Under the pieces are notes generated by a model, which saw nothing but the letters and a program-made list of their open reading frames with translations, did not search any database and was not told the origin of the DNA. The position numbers were made by a program, and so were the translations under genes. A stretch of 64,000 bases of DNA, taken from the NCBI RefSeq assembly GCF_001577835.2, contig NC_029516.1, positions 70,315,221-70,379,220 on the forward strand, in the 5' to 3' direction. Shown one piece after another: positions 13,600 to 26,900 of the stretch (positions within the stretch are counted from its first letter, which is position 1; each line of letters starts with the position of its first letter). This DNA comes from Coturnix japonica (Eukaryota > Chordata > Aves > Galliformes > Phasianidae).

Positions 13600-13748
13600 C
13601 TTGCCAAGGAACTTGCTCTGGAGATATTCAAGACCCGCCTGGACGCCTACCTGTGTGACGTGGTGTAGGGAGCCTGCTTTGGCAGGGGGGTTGGACTCGA
13701 TGATCTCTAGAGGTCCCTTCCAACCCCTACAATTCTGTGATTCTGTGA
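13600..13748 (+). mobile_element. CR1 LINE 3' end fragment
   Basis: It includes cctggacgcctacctgtg, the ggggttggactcgatgatct block and an attctgtgattctgtg end. This is a CR1 subfamily with a GATTCTGT repeat end, like the copy at 46.6-46.9 kb. Confidence 0.88.
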
Positions 13749-14423
13749 ACACAGACTAGCAAAGCTGAACTTGAGGAAAGTGGAGAAGATGGAGGTGCAC
13801 GATGCTTGAACCTCGTAGGGAATGAAGGACACAAGGCAGAGGCAATAATTAACTATGACTACATGGCAAACTGCAAAAGAGCAGAAACATCACTAAAAAG
13901 ACACTTAGGGAGGCTGTTCAAAAACTGGAAAGAGCAGGAAAAAAAAGACAAGGCAGGAAGGTGAGAGTGATACAAGCACAGCTGCGAGGGAAAGAGGCAG
14001 CAGTGGGATGAAACTAAGTTCGAGGGGCTGCAGATTACACCACGGGTAAGTAAGTAGCAGCGTGGCAAGAAAACAGGGGCAACAAAACCAAGGCGCACAC
14101 ACACGCTCACCTCATCTCTAGACGTTTGTCTCCAACGGAGCGCACGCGAACTCGGGTCCAGAACGAACTGATCCGCCATACAGAGCACGGGGCAGAGGCG
14201 CATTCACAGGCACCGCCGCCAGAGCACAGAAGCGGGTTTGTCTGCACACGGGTGGGAGCAAGCAGCAATACACGGCCACGAGCCTACTGACATCTCGGAC
14301 TCTCGACTGCAGTCGTGTGTGCGTATGTATCTATCTATACACAACCCCACGCACAGCGGGGTTCCTGCGGGTACCCACGCAGACGGGCATGCACTCGCGG
14401 CGCTCAGCTCCACACGCACACAC

Positions 14424-14607
14424 AGAATCACAGAATGACCTGGGTTGGAAGGGACCTCAAGGATCATGTAGTTCCAACCCCCCTGCCTGGCAGGGCCACC
14501 AAACATACACATTTACTAGATCAGGTTGCCCAGGGCCCTGTCCAACCTGGTCTTGAACACCTCCAAGGACGGGGCATCCACAACCTCCCTGGGCAGCCTG
14601 TTCCAGG
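14424..14607 (-). mobile_element. CR1 LINE 3' end fragment beside the YBX3 promoter
   Basis: It starts cacagaatcacagaatgacc and runs collinear with CR1 to gcagcctgttccagg. It abuts a (CA)10 run and ends about 330 bp before the YBX3 start codon. Confidence 0.9.
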
Positions 14608-14627
14608 CACACACACACACACACACA
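14608..14627 (+). repeat. (CA)10 microsatellite
   Basis: Ten CA units directly follow the CR1 fragment. The surrounding 14.09-14.72 kb is generally rich in CACAC/GTGTG. Confidence 0.9.
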
Positions 14628-14792
14628 AGCTCGGCGTTCACACCCGCACTCTTGTGGCACACACGGCCACCTGTACACAGCACTGACACACTCACCCGTG
14701 TACGGTGCGCACCCCTCACCTCACCGTGACCGATCCCCACGCCGTCCCCCCTCTCACTCGGTGCAGCCGCGAGCTCAGTGCGGCCCCTTTAA

Positions 14793-14942
14793 ATGCTAAT
14801 GAGGCGGCGCAAGTCCCGGCGCCGGCCCCCGCTGACTGTGTTAAAACTTCGGCGGGGCCATTTTAGGGGCAGTAAGACCCAGCGCGGGCACGAAGAACAG
14901 CTGCTCCGCGCCGCGCACCCGTCCTGCTGCCAACTAATATGA
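14793..14942 (+). CDS. upstream ORF in the YBX3 leader, 49 codons, ATGA overlap with the YBX3 start
   Basis: ATG at 14793 (with a second in-frame ATG at 14799) opens a 49-codon frame. It ends in TGA at 14940-14942, overlapping the YBX3 ATG (14939-14941) as ATGA. The peptide would be strongly basic at its start (MLMRRRKSRRRPP) and matches nothing I recognise. Overlapping stop and start codons can allow termination-reinitiation, so if the TSS lies upstream of 14793 this uORF could set YBX3 output. The frame is seen directly; transcription and use are inference. The GC-rich context makes chance open frames more likely. Confidence 0.4.
   Translation: MLMRRRKSRRRPPLTVLKLRRGHFRGSKTQRGHEEQLLRAAHPSCCQLI
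14858..14867 (+). promoter_or_regulatory. CArG-type (SRF) box / YY1-type core in the YBX3 leader
   Basis: CCATTTTAGG fits the SRF consensus CC(A/T)6GG exactly. The overlapping GCCATTTT fits the YY1 core GCCATNTT. It lies 72 bp before the YBX3 start codon inside the CpG island. Occupancy is unknown. Confidence 0.35.
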
Positions 14943-17900
14943 GCGAGGCGGCGGAGACCAGCACCGCTACCGGCACGGCGCCCGCTGCCGCTGCCCCCAC
15001 GCCGCCGCCCCCTGCTGCCGGCTCCCAACCGGACGTCAAGCCCAAGAGCCCCGTCGGCGGCGCCGCGCCGGGAGCATCGGGCGGAGAGGTGGCACCAGCC
15101 CCGTCCGGCTCCGCGACCGCCGCAGCCGCGGGGGAGACGGAGAAGAAAGTGCTCGGTGGGTGCTCGGTGGGTGCGGGGGGGATCGCGTGGCATCGCGTAG
15201 CGGCTGCGGGAGGAGGGCTGACGGTGCGCTCACGTTGCGCCCCGGGCCGGGTGGAGCCGCTGCCCGCTCGCAGACACCCCCAGTCCTGCCCCCGTTTCCC
15301 GCAGCCGTGAGTCAGGCTGGGCGCGGGGTGGCGGCGGCTTCGGGGGGAGCCGTCGGCGGAGCGGGGCCTGGCTCGCACGCAACTCAACGCGAAGTTGGGC
15401 GGCGGCGCCGCTGCCGGTCGTGCGTGGAGCCGGGGCGCGGCTTCCCACTCCTTATTCTACGGGGCCCCCGTGTCGAGGAGCGTCGGGCGGGGGATGCGTG
15501 GGCAGCGGGGAAAGCGAGCGCAGCCATGTTGGAGAGCCGCTGGCTGCGGGGCCGGCTTGCCGGCACCTGCTGCGTGCCCGATCCGTGCTGCGGGGTGAGC
15601 GTCCCGGCACCGCCCGGAGCGATACGGGCGGGCGTGGGGCTGCGAGCCGGAATCGGCTGTTGGCAGAGCGGGTGGATAGAAGTGAGCCCGGATCTCTGAA
15701 GTCTTGGCGGAACTTCTTTACTCTTAAAGGACAGCAGCTGCTCCAATAGTGTCTTTAGGATCTGTTTGTTTGGTTTTATTTTGTAACTGTTGCTTTTACA
15801 ATAGCGAAAGTGCCAAATTGCTGCCTCAGTGCTCCAGCCCTGTACATACCTAGTATGTTTTATTTCTGCTTAAACTGTAGCTAAACAGGACCAACCTGTT
15901 GAAATGGCATGGATGTAAGTCTAAGCTGAAACTGCTCAAGTGGAAGCAAGCTACTGTTTGTAACCTGTTTATCTTACTTATAATCGGCTATTAATAACCA
16001 CTTAACTTTTAAGAGGTTAACAAGACAAAAATAAGGCTTACAGAGCCCTCAGCTTCCTGAGCTGCATCTTCTCTTCCCTTTAGAATTGAAATCTTAGTGC
16101 AGCAGATGCAGGAGCAGGTAAAGACCTCATTGGAACTCCAGTGGGAAGCAGCCTAGCAAAGTAGATTAGTGGTATGTTCTTGGTAATATTTTCATGCAGA
16201 TCAGGCCCCCACTTCCAGCCCCACCTTTTCCTGGAGGGGGTGAAGAGAGAGAGTGCTTTTCCTGGTCTAGTTGGAAGAATAACCCACCATAGTGATGCTT
16301 CTGGAAACTGACTTTAATGTTAGGCAAGCTTTTTCCTCAGACACGAGGAAATGATGTAATTAAAAATGGGCTCAAACGGATGTAGTAGTCTTGTAATAGG
16401 TCTTATGGTACAATGCACTTCAATCTCCTCTCCAAAAGATCACATTGGAAGCAAGGTTTGAGGCTTCCCTAGTGTGTCCAAGTGGCTAACTCCTAAGGTA
16501 TAAGGACAGATCAGCTTTCATGTGCTTTTTCACTGCTGAATTAAGGAAAACAAGGCTATTTAAATGTGGGTGGGAGTGGCTGATGAGTCCCCTGATATGT
16601 GCACAGCATCTTGTAGGGAATCTCTGAGCTTTTGCTTGCCAGTGGGATAAGACTCATCGCATTAAGTGCCTTCTTTGAATTGTCAGTGAAACTGGTTATG
16701 ATTTCCTCTGGGCTTGTCCTACCTGCCTGATCTCTCCACTATGACAGCTCAGGCTTAACAACAGCTGTGCTGTGATCACATGGAGCATAATAAAGAGTCT
16801 AATGTTCTTACCCTCTTGGTGATGCTTAAGGGGACACTGTTACACTAATACAGGCGAGGAAATACTACTTGCCTAGTATACCACCTTAGGAATGTGCTGG
16901 AGGCTTCCTGCAGTCTATGACAGCTTGTGCAAAAGGAAGAGTGTTGTTCTACCTAGCTCTGAAGCTGTGTGTGCAGATTTCCATTTATCAGCAGCCATCT
17001 GGCCGCATAGGATGAGTTTTGACTACCTTTCCTTCCACTAGTTTTCTGGCTCCTCTGAGAGCTTTGTGATTGTCAGGCTTCTCATCCTCCTCCTGGTCTG
17101 ATTGAAGCAGGCCAACATATTCATGGCTATTTTGAGAGAAGGAAAGAATGATAAGGCAATTGGTCGTATTAGCTTTGTTTATTAAAGCAGACTAAAACCC
17201 TCAGATTGTCTTCTCCCTCACTTCCCTCTGTTGACTTGCTCAGTGCAGTGAGCTCTTACCTGTGTTTTGTGCCTTCATAATAGCAACAAGTATCTGGACC
17301 TAGATATGATCCGATGAAACTAAACCAATTGTAAGAGTGGTAACTGTTATCCTTCAGTCAATGCCGGGTAGCAAAACATGGACTTTCCCCTTCTTGAAAA
17401 TGAGGGGAAAGCTGGGAATGGATGCTGTACTAGATACAGCCTTTTTTTCCTCTAGTGACAATTATATTTAGAAAAGGCAAAATCATGGGAGACTGTAATT
17501 GTTTGCTGCTGAATATGAGCATTTGCCAAAACCTTTGCTGAAGTGTGATGATAAAGCAGTCTGTTGCTTCTTCCAGTAGACCTCAACAACAGTTTAGCAA
17601 TGAACTGCTACCAGCAAACATTTCTATTGCAGCTGTGTATCTGGAGGTTAAGGTCACTTTTTGTCTGTCAGGAAGGTGTGTATGTCAGTGGCAAGACTGC
17701 CTAAGGCCAGGGGTCTGCTTAGCTATGCTATTGCCCTGTGAATGTTTAGGGAAGAATACAAAAGAAGGTAACTGTTTCCAGTATGTTTTCTTTTTGCCTC
17801 AAGCAGGCTGAGGTTGTCCCTAGAAGTCTTTTTCCCATTTAATTGTTATTTATTTTTTTCCTTAGAAAGTTGGCATTTGTCTGACTAGATCCTTAGCATG

Positions 17901-20900
17901 TGTCTGCTGGTCGAATTATGCAGTGTGACTGCTTGACTTGGTGTATTACATACAGCACTGCCATACAGTTGCAGTGTACCAAATAACTTTTATAGATCCC
18001 CAAGTTCTCCCTTTCCTGCACCTTTGGGAAGGGAAAAGCTTGTAGTCCCCACCCAGTTGCTGACAAGGAAGAGGCTGAACTACCTCCATCACAACGGAGT
18101 CCCTCCCACACATTGCCCATGTGTTGGTGGAACAAGTTCCACCAGGTCCTTTAAGACACTACAATCTGATTTCTACTTAAGACGTGAGTTTGCTATTGTG
18201 AGACAAGAAGTTGTCTTCTTTCTCGAAGCTTCGGGGCATATAGTTGATCAGTTTACAGCTGATACTTCGTGGAAGAGCTCCGGAGTGAGAAATATAAACA
18301 TGAAACAGATGTTGGGCTTTTGTTTAGAGTGAGGTTTATGATGCAAGAGAGAGATCATGCATAAAAATAAACGTGTGCTGCCATTCTCGCATGAGATTGT
18401 TGGATGGTCTCTGCCATACTGCTGCTTCAGCCAGCTCAGGTTTCCAAGGAAGAGGAAAGGAGGGATGTTTGAGTGAAAGAGTGCTTCTAAACAGCTTCTT
18501 TCTGCTAGATGTGAAAAACATACAACTACTAAGTGAAAGAGAACGCGTGACTGGCAATCACCAGAGGTTTAAAGGTTCATTTCTTGTTTCTGGAATAAGA
18601 AATAAAATGGAGATGGAAGATGAATGGTTGACTCTATATAAAATAAGGGTGGACTTGGTAGCTTCCACCATCTACAATCATGCAGCAAGTGGAAGCAATA
18701 TTTCCTGCTACTACATTGGCATAAACTGAAATACTGAAATGGAGTTAAAGGTAAAACTTCAGAATTAAGGAAGGAGACCAGGTCTGGTCTGAGACCTCAC
18801 ATGCAGATATAAAAGCATTTTTTATTACACTTTTGTGTTATTATTGATTGTAATAATTATTGTTTGAACTATTTTTCCAGCAACAAAAGTTCTTGGCACA
18901 GTCAAGTGGTTCAACGTCAGAAATGGATACGGCTTTATCAACAGGTATGTTTAAATTGGTGGCCATGCATATACTGTATAAGGACTCGTTATATGGATAA
19001 TATACCATGTGTTATTGGTTCAAACGGTGACCCAAGGAGCTGACTGCAAGCTTGTGTACTTAGTGGCCAGGCATTCAGTAACCTTGGGTTTCCTCTGAGG
19101 AGGTCCTTTGCCCAGTGGCGTGTGTAGGGTGGAAAATATAGAGTGGTTCCTGCATAGTGAACACTTAGACTCATAGAACTGCTTGGGTTGGAAGGGGCCT
19201 TAAAGATGTTGAAGTTCTAACCCCCCTGCTGTGGCAGGGTTACCAGCCTGTAGGTCACATGTCTTGCAGGATACATACTTCTTGTCCTGCAAGCCCACGA
19301 ATTGCTATGTGGCAGGCAGGTCTGGGTTAGTTGAACACTAGAATGGGGTAGAAGAGTCCTGTTTTGTGGATCTGAAGCTCACTTTATTATAGCCCCGTGT
19401 CTGGCAACTACTGTCTGCTGCTATGTATGGTTGAAGAAATGCTTGAATTGATAAATACTTCTAAAGTCTTTCAGAGCACTTTTAAGGGAGGGTCTTCTGC
19501 TGGATGTGGTATAATAACTGTCTCACAAAGCTGAAGTTACTTATTCTAAGCATAGCAAGGTTAGAATGATATTATCTTCACAAAGCCTTTATGAAGGACG
19601 TACCTGCTCCTTCTACAGAGAACTGAGTGAACAGACTAGACTGTTGAATCTAGGTTTTTCCTGTTGTGTCAGTTCTGTATCCTCATACATACATCTTCAG
19701 GTTTTACATGTGGGAGGCTGAAATGGCTGGTGTAATCTAGACAACCATATGAGTCGTTTTCTGGCTCTCCCTCCAGTGGATGCTCTTAGCACCTTGTGCA
19801 GGGTTGCTTTAAGCTTCACTGAAAGGAGAGCTGTTAACAGCTGTGGCCAGTCCTGTTGGTAGTGTTGCTTGACCTCTGGGATAACAGATCAGGTTGCAGG
19901 CACTGTGGAGGTTCTGGGAGGTGGGGTAGTGGTACAGTGAAAGGCAAGTAGTCCAGTCATTACTTATTCAGTGTCTTGTTTCAACACAAAACACTTCCCT
20001 ATGAATTATGGGGCACCTCCCTCCCTTTCCCCCACTTCTCTGAGGAATGAGAAGTCCTTACTGCTATTAAAGGTAAGATACTGGAAAAGTCAGGCTGGGG
20101 TCTTGGTAGCATAGCCTAATACAGAATGTGTGGAATCCAGGCGATGTGTGATGGGCTGGTGGAAGGGAGGCCTTACTTGTGAAGTCAGAGATCTCTATTT
20201 AAGTCTGTTAGTCTGAACTCTTATGACTTGTTACTTTCTTTTTGCAGAAATGATACCAAAGAAGATGTGTTTGTTCATCAGGTAAGAGTGTGGTATTTGT
20301 AGTTAAAGATAAATGTTGTCCTTGGCCTACAATAGGCTTCTAGTGTAACTTTTAGAACAGCTGGTTCACTGGGGTCAGCTTACCTTGGCTGCTTCTTAGA
20401 GTATTTACTTCAGATATCTCAATTTGGCATGCATGTGTTTCAGGGAGGAATACAAGGGTGTGTTTCCTTCCTCTCTCAAAGTCAAATTTGAAGGAGTAGA
20501 TACTGCAGACCTTCATGCTTTCTTGTGTCTGCCTTAATTTGAACTTTAAAGCTCCACCTGCACCCAGGTTTCCCTCCCTTTTCCTCTACTTTGTCATTTT
20601 CATCCTGTGTCTTGTTTTTTCCCACCATCTTAATCTGTGGGTCTGTTCTGTCTGCCCTCCCTGGTATTGGAGAGAAAGTGATCTGGTCTGGCTTTTGACC
20701 AGGTTGGGTTGCCATCAGCTGTTGCTCCATGAGGCAGCTGTTCTTGAGAAGAAGGGATGGAAGCCTGTGTGCTGAGTGTGCCCAAGGAGGGAGAGGCTGC
20801 CAATCAGCCTGCCATTGGCTAACCTTCCATGAACTGTTGGTAGGCTGTTCTAAGTTTATATCACGAGTCTTGGGTCACAGACAACTTGTGGGAAGGCAGA

Positions 20901-23900
20901 GGATGCTGCTTGCATTCTGATGCTAACTGATTGGCTGGCTTAGATCTGCTTTTGCATCATCTAAAGCTTTAGCAACAAATGAAATACTGCACTTGGAGCT
21001 TGTCTTGTATGAAAGGTCTGCTGGCTATGTGATTGTTAAAATCGCAAGATTCCTCTGTAGCATGAAAGTGACAGAATCTCCATGAAATATAACTGGTGAA
21101 CTTACCCTCAGAGTTGGTCTCTGAGGGAAGAGGGTGTTTGTGTGTAGTTAAAATTGCTGCTGAATGCCAAATTAGTCATGAAGCCACGAACTAAACTAAA
21201 CATCATAACTGTTTCTTGTCATAACAAGGGGTTTAGACTCATTATTCCTAAAATGGATGAAACTGAGTAAGACTAGTGCCTGGAACAACTTAAGGTAGTG
21301 CCAGTCCATGTTCTCAGTATGCATTCCTAGTTGAGTTAGTGGACTAGTAGTGAGAGCTCTTGATGTGTGTATGAATGTCTCAAGAGGTCTTAATAAACAA
21401 ATCTCTAACAGTCCCTCTGCTTTAACAACCTTGTTCTGTGCACACTGATTCAGATGAATATCAACAGCACAGTGGCAGTGTATCTAGAAAAAGGTGCACA
21501 AAATTTCTTGTAGTAAAACCTATTTTGCATAGGTAGCATGAACAACAGGGTGTCTCTGAGATTTGTCTGAGGACATCCAGCTGTCCTTCTGATGACAAAA
21601 GTGACTCGGAGCATCATTTTCTATGGGAAGACTGTCTGCGGAAGCTTCAAAAGCAATGAAGGCCAGCGGCAAGCTACTGTCTGTGCTGTTTTATCATGTG
21701 TGGAGATGTTTGTAAACTGGTGGTAGAACTTTGATTTCCTTTCCACCACAGAAAATGAGATGCTCTAGGTATAAACACTAAAGCGAAACTAGCTTGATGT
21801 TTTAGAAATACTACATGGCATGCAAGCTCACATCAAATAGAACTTGTTTGTGGACTCTGTGATAGAGTAAGGTCTCCCAAATGCAGCCTGCCTCAGCTGC
21901 AGTCACATTCTGAAGCTTCTTAGTTTTGAGTTGTTTTAATACACAGCATCAGGAAGTGAGGGTGTAAAGGGGTGATATGCCTTCTTTTTCCTCCCGTAAT
22001 TTGCTGGGAGGAGATACTTGATCCTGGGGCCTTGTGGTCACTGCTCAGTGTTGGAGAGCCAGATCTGCTGGGCTGTGAGGGAGGAGAGTGAGTCCTACTG
22101 CTGAGAGCTCCCTGTCTTTGGTGGTTAGTGCATGTGCAGCTCCTCCTCTACTTCCCCTGTGCCCAGTCTGGGATGGGCTGGATTACACAGCTAATCCTTT
22201 AAGAATAAGGTTGACCTAGTTAAACAGAGACCACCCCCCTCCACTGCCCATGTGTGTACACACAGAAGGGAACAGCCTGGTCTCATGATCAGGATAGGGG
22301 GTTAATTCTCAGTGTATGGCTATTGGATGCTATCTATAAACTGAGCACAGATTAAAATGCTTTTCGCTTTAGGACATGCATGGCTTGCTTTGAATTAACC
22401 CTTTGCCTTGCAGAGGCACAAACAGTAGTATGGTGAAGAGAGAGTCTTGCTTGGCTTTGTCTTACTTGCATCTTTGTGCAGTTGACTTGTGGAGTGCTGT
22501 CTAGGTGGAGTGTGTTGGGGTATCTTGCAGTTTAACCCTATTGGAAGTATGCATAGCCAGAGAAGTTAAACTTTATGAGAAAGACTTGGAATCAAGAAGC
22601 AGCAAAGAGGAAGCTAGTGCAGTGAATGAGGTAAATGGCTTTCTTTTCTGAACTGATCTGTATTCCTCTTATGTTATAGTGCCTATAGTGCAGCCTAATA
22701 TAGATGTATCAGTAACTGGTGTGGCAGATGTGGCTTTTATTGCAACTGTACCGGATGTAAACATGATGTGATATTGTGTGTGTGGAAAGAACTTTTCCAA
22801 ACAGAGTGCAGAACTACCTCATTCTGTCATAGCCTTCTGTTCATTGGTGTCCCTTTGGAAAAGATCTTAACACTGAGCAATAAACTATGTTAATACAAAT
22901 TATCTGTCCCTTGATTCAGAGGCCCTGAAGCCTGCAGGATGGTGATGAACAGCAGCAGGGAGAACAGTATTCTCTCCTTCCTGGGTATACAGAGTGAAAG
23001 TCTTTTCACCAAGCTTAAAGTTCGGGCCTCTAAGCATCTTATTTCTTCAGTGTATACATACTGCTGGTGGAGCAGTAGTAGAATCATACAGTTTCTACTC
23101 TGAATTCTAGGATGTACACTGAATTATTCCTGGTTGCCTTCATAAAATGAACTAAGTCTACCAAGTAGTAGCTTCTGTCTTCTATGCAGTTGCAAATCTA
23201 AATTCTGAAGTCCCTATATGCAAGTTTGAAATAGCAGTTGTGAAGTCCTATTGAATTCATCTTCCATTACTTTTCTTATTTATTTCAAGTATGCCCTTTG
23301 CTGAAAGGTGATCTTATAGTTCTCCCCCTTTGCAAGAAAGAAGCCTTGAAAATACATCTTGTTAACATGTCAGAGCACAAGTCTATTGAGGTCGTGGCAA
23401 TTATTTCAATACAAGTAGTAGTGGAATAATTAAACTCTTAATCTACAGTAAGTTAACAATTCTAGTGTTAATATTACTTGCTTATTGAAAAGCTAGCACT
23501 TCCAGATGGTTTTAGTAATGTGCTGTTCCTAAAAGGTTAGCAGGAAAGCAGAGCTGTCTCTTTAGGAGAGTGGGAGTCTGCCAGTTTTGTTGTTTCCCAA
23601 AAGAATGTACATGAGCGGTTCGTTCCGCTCCTGTATCAGAAAAATTCTTGGATTGTTATTTTGCTTTGGTATCAATACTGTCTATGCTCTCACATTCCTC
23701 AGGGACACTGCAGTGTACAGAGAATAACTGTCTAGGTGTGCAGCTGCAGTGCTACAAGGACATGTAGGCCTATTGCCTTAAAAGAAGGGGGGTGGTTTTT
23801 CATCAACAAATAAAAGTATGTTTTCTAAACTGGTCAGGCTGAATTTAAACTGACTTTTTCATTTGTTACTTCAGTAGCCTAAAATATTCCCCACTGTTGA

Positions 23901-26900
23901 TAAGTGACTATAGTTGCCATGCACTGGCAGCAACTTGGATAATCTTCATTTGGCCTGCTTTTTGTAAATTGCAGATGACTTCTTCTGTTTTTACCTTGTG
24001 CCCCATCTCTGTAATGGGATTTGTGTACTTCTAAGTATTAGATCTATACCTACCTCATTTATGCTAACAAGACACCTGTATCAGGAAACTTGAAGTATAT
24101 TGGTCTTTAATTGAAGAGTACTTCAGTAAAAAAAAAAAATAAATCAAATGCTGGCTTGACATATTGGCATCTTGAGTGTACGTGTTGCTTAGTGTTCTTT
24201 AGTCTCTTACGTTTGTAAGTCCGTACTTAATGAACTGATAGTAGCCTTGCCTTGCTTTGCCTTGCCTAGAGCATTTTAGGAATCTGGTAGCATGCCTCCA
24301 ACTGGAAAGCACCCTAGAATGATTTTACAGCCTATCAATAGTGGATGCTCAATTGTTTCTGTGAGTTCAGGGATTGAGAGTAATACCAACTGGATCTAAA
24401 TGATGTTGTTAATAACATTTTAGTGTTTGTCTGAAAGATGTCTGAAATAATCTGTTCTAGTACTGTTTCCCTGTGTTTGGTAGGGACTTGCTTAACTTTC
24501 TGGGTTCTCCCTTACAGTGCTTAGGTAAAATGCTTGTTTGTTATTTTAGAGTTGAAGTAATTCTTTAGATACCATGAACTGCTAAAATACATTTTCATTA
24601 ATGTTGCCTCCTCCAAAATGCTCTTGATTTTTAAGTTCTTTGTAGTGTTCAGTGCGTCTCTTAATCATTTCTGCAGTTGCACCTTGGTAGAGCATGCAGG
24701 AAATAAAAAATTCATCCAGAATTGTCCAGATATGCAGTAGGCTTGAGAGAAGGAATCTTGGGGTGACAGCTGCTTTGTAAGCTCATGAGTATTGAGAAAG
24801 TAAATTCTGACTCAGTAAAGAGGAAACCCTGTGAGAAGAGATCTATGTATTTTATGTGTTCTGGTGTGGTGGCTGATAATCTGGTATGTGGATTTGAGAC
24901 TGTAGCAGAAAGACTATTCTTTCCTCATCTACGAGGCTTTTAGGGTATAAAGTGAACTAATGCATCTTTCTGTATCTTTATTTAAAGACTGCTATAAAGA
25001 AGAACAACCCACGGAAGTATCTGCGCAGTGTTGGTGATGGAGAGACTGTAGAATTTGATGTGGTCGAGGGAGAGAAGGTGAGATTACTGAGGCATAGAGG
25101 TATAATCTCATAGAGTTCTCAGTGTTCTTCTGAGAACTAACACCAGTTTTGCTGTATATCTAGTCTTTTTAATGTATTAATCTCTGGTGTGGATGGCACT
25201 CAAATTTTCATGCTGTATCATCAGAATTATGCATAACAGGTCTGCTTTTGCATTACCTGTGATGAACGAGTCTTGATAGCTAGGAAATAATGTTATGCAT
25301 ACAAGCTTCATGTTTTATCTTCCTTCCCTTTCTTGCTATACCTGGCTCTTCTCTTGCATACCCATGCCTTTTTTGTTTTTGTTTGTTTGTTTTGTTTTTC
25401 AGGGTGCAGAAGCAGCTAATGTCACTGGGCCAGATGGAGTCCCTGTAGAAGGCAGCCGCTATGCTGCAGACCGTCGCCGCTACCGACGTGGCTATTTTGG
25501 CAGACGCCGTGGACCACCTCGAAGTGTAGGTTTAATTTTTATTTATTTATTTTTCAACAATGGTCACCCTACCTCCACAGTAATTCTAGTTTTCTCAAGA
25601 GAGGGAGCTACAGGTTCAACTTAATTAAGTTGTGAGTGTTCTTCAGTAATAATCTGGCTTTTTCTAGCACATCGCTGATGTTGTCAATGATAGCTCTGTT
25701 ACTGGGTGTCCTGTCTTTATTTTCATCCGATTCTAGAACTGTCTTAAGTATCTTTTTGGTGTTAGGATATCTGCTTGTTGAGAAATAAGACACCTATGCA
25801 GTTAACCATGCTCTTTACATGAAGCAATAGGAAATATTCATACTTCCTTCAGTAAGCATCGTTACAATCACTTATGAAAGTTGGTTGGAGAAACTTTTTT
25901 GCTTAAAAGCTCACTGTTTTTCTATGGTGCAGTAATAGTTTGACAGACTAGTTGCTACTCTTAACACAGTGTCCCTTAACAGACCTGTCTACAGCAGTGC
26001 AGTATAAGAACACATTTTTCTCTTTGAACAAAGGAGTTATAAACATGTAGTGTGTAGGTTTGGAAAGCTTTCCTGTGAGATTTTGCAGAGGGAAGTCTAA
26101 ATAAGTGATGTGTGTCTGTAATTCTGGCAGTTACTATTATCTGTGTTATGCTTTTGCTGCATTGATGCCTGTAACAGTCCAATGACTTGAATGCAGTGCA
26201 GGTTTGACAGTGTATATATATATGTATTTTTTTTCCTAACAATTGAGTCTGATTGTATACAGGAGTATGTGGTGATCTAGTATGAAAATCTTGCTTTACC
26301 CAAGCAACATACCTCTCCATTTTGTTCTGCGGCATTGCCAGTATACAGGCATCCTTCCTTATAGCCTAGCTGTTGATGCTTGTCTATTGAAGCCTTTTCT
26401 TTTAATGCTGCTAGGTACCACCAAACTTTAAATAACATGAAAGACATTCTTTCTGAGTGAAGCCCTGGAGACTGCTAGAAGTTGGTGGTAGTAACTGATA
26501 CTTTATTACTGAGTGTGTCTTTGTAGGGATAGTTTGCAGCTTACACTTTCATTCCATGCAGCGGAGAGCTACGAGTTTTGTTAGTGAGCTAATAAACCAG
26601 AAATGAGGAATGTCAGTTAGTGATGTTCTTGTATCAATTCTGCTTCCTCTTGCTATCTTGTAATTAGTATCTCATTCAACTGTTGAGTGAATGCTTTAGT
26701 TGATGGTATTTATATTGTCTGGGACCTGCTTCAGATTTTAAATGAGCAAACATATCTGGGCTTTGACACCCCTCTGTACTGCAAGTATGTAAAGCATCTG
26801 TTTTCCTTTTGCCTGAAGAATGATTGTGTAAGGCTTGTCTCAGGCATAGGGAACATTCAGTCTCAAGGTTCTCACACAGAACCATTTTCTCTTGGACATC

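Larger units (their letters stand above)
14770..15720 (+). promoter_or_regulatory. YBX3: CpG island and promoter region of YBX3
   Basis: This roughly 950-bp block is very GC- and CpG-rich against an AT-rich background. It covers the YBX3 leader, coding exon 1 and the first 560 bp of intron 1. I see no convincing TATA box, as is usual for CpG-island promoters. The TSS cannot be fixed from sequence; it probably lies in about 14760-14900. A perfect CArG box that also reads as a YY1-type core sits at 14858-14867. Long open frames on both strands here are a by-product of GC richness. Confidence 0.8.

Noticed and set aside
1-14000. A TAS2R bitter-taste receptor gene upstream of YBX3, as in human
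   Set aside because: No single-exon frame of about 300 codons with seven hydrophobic spans is present in this flank.
14789-15749. Several 100-180-codon frames on both strands around YBX3 exon 1
   Set aside because: They arise from the GC-rich CpG island, where stop codons are rare. Only the YBX3 frame has homology.
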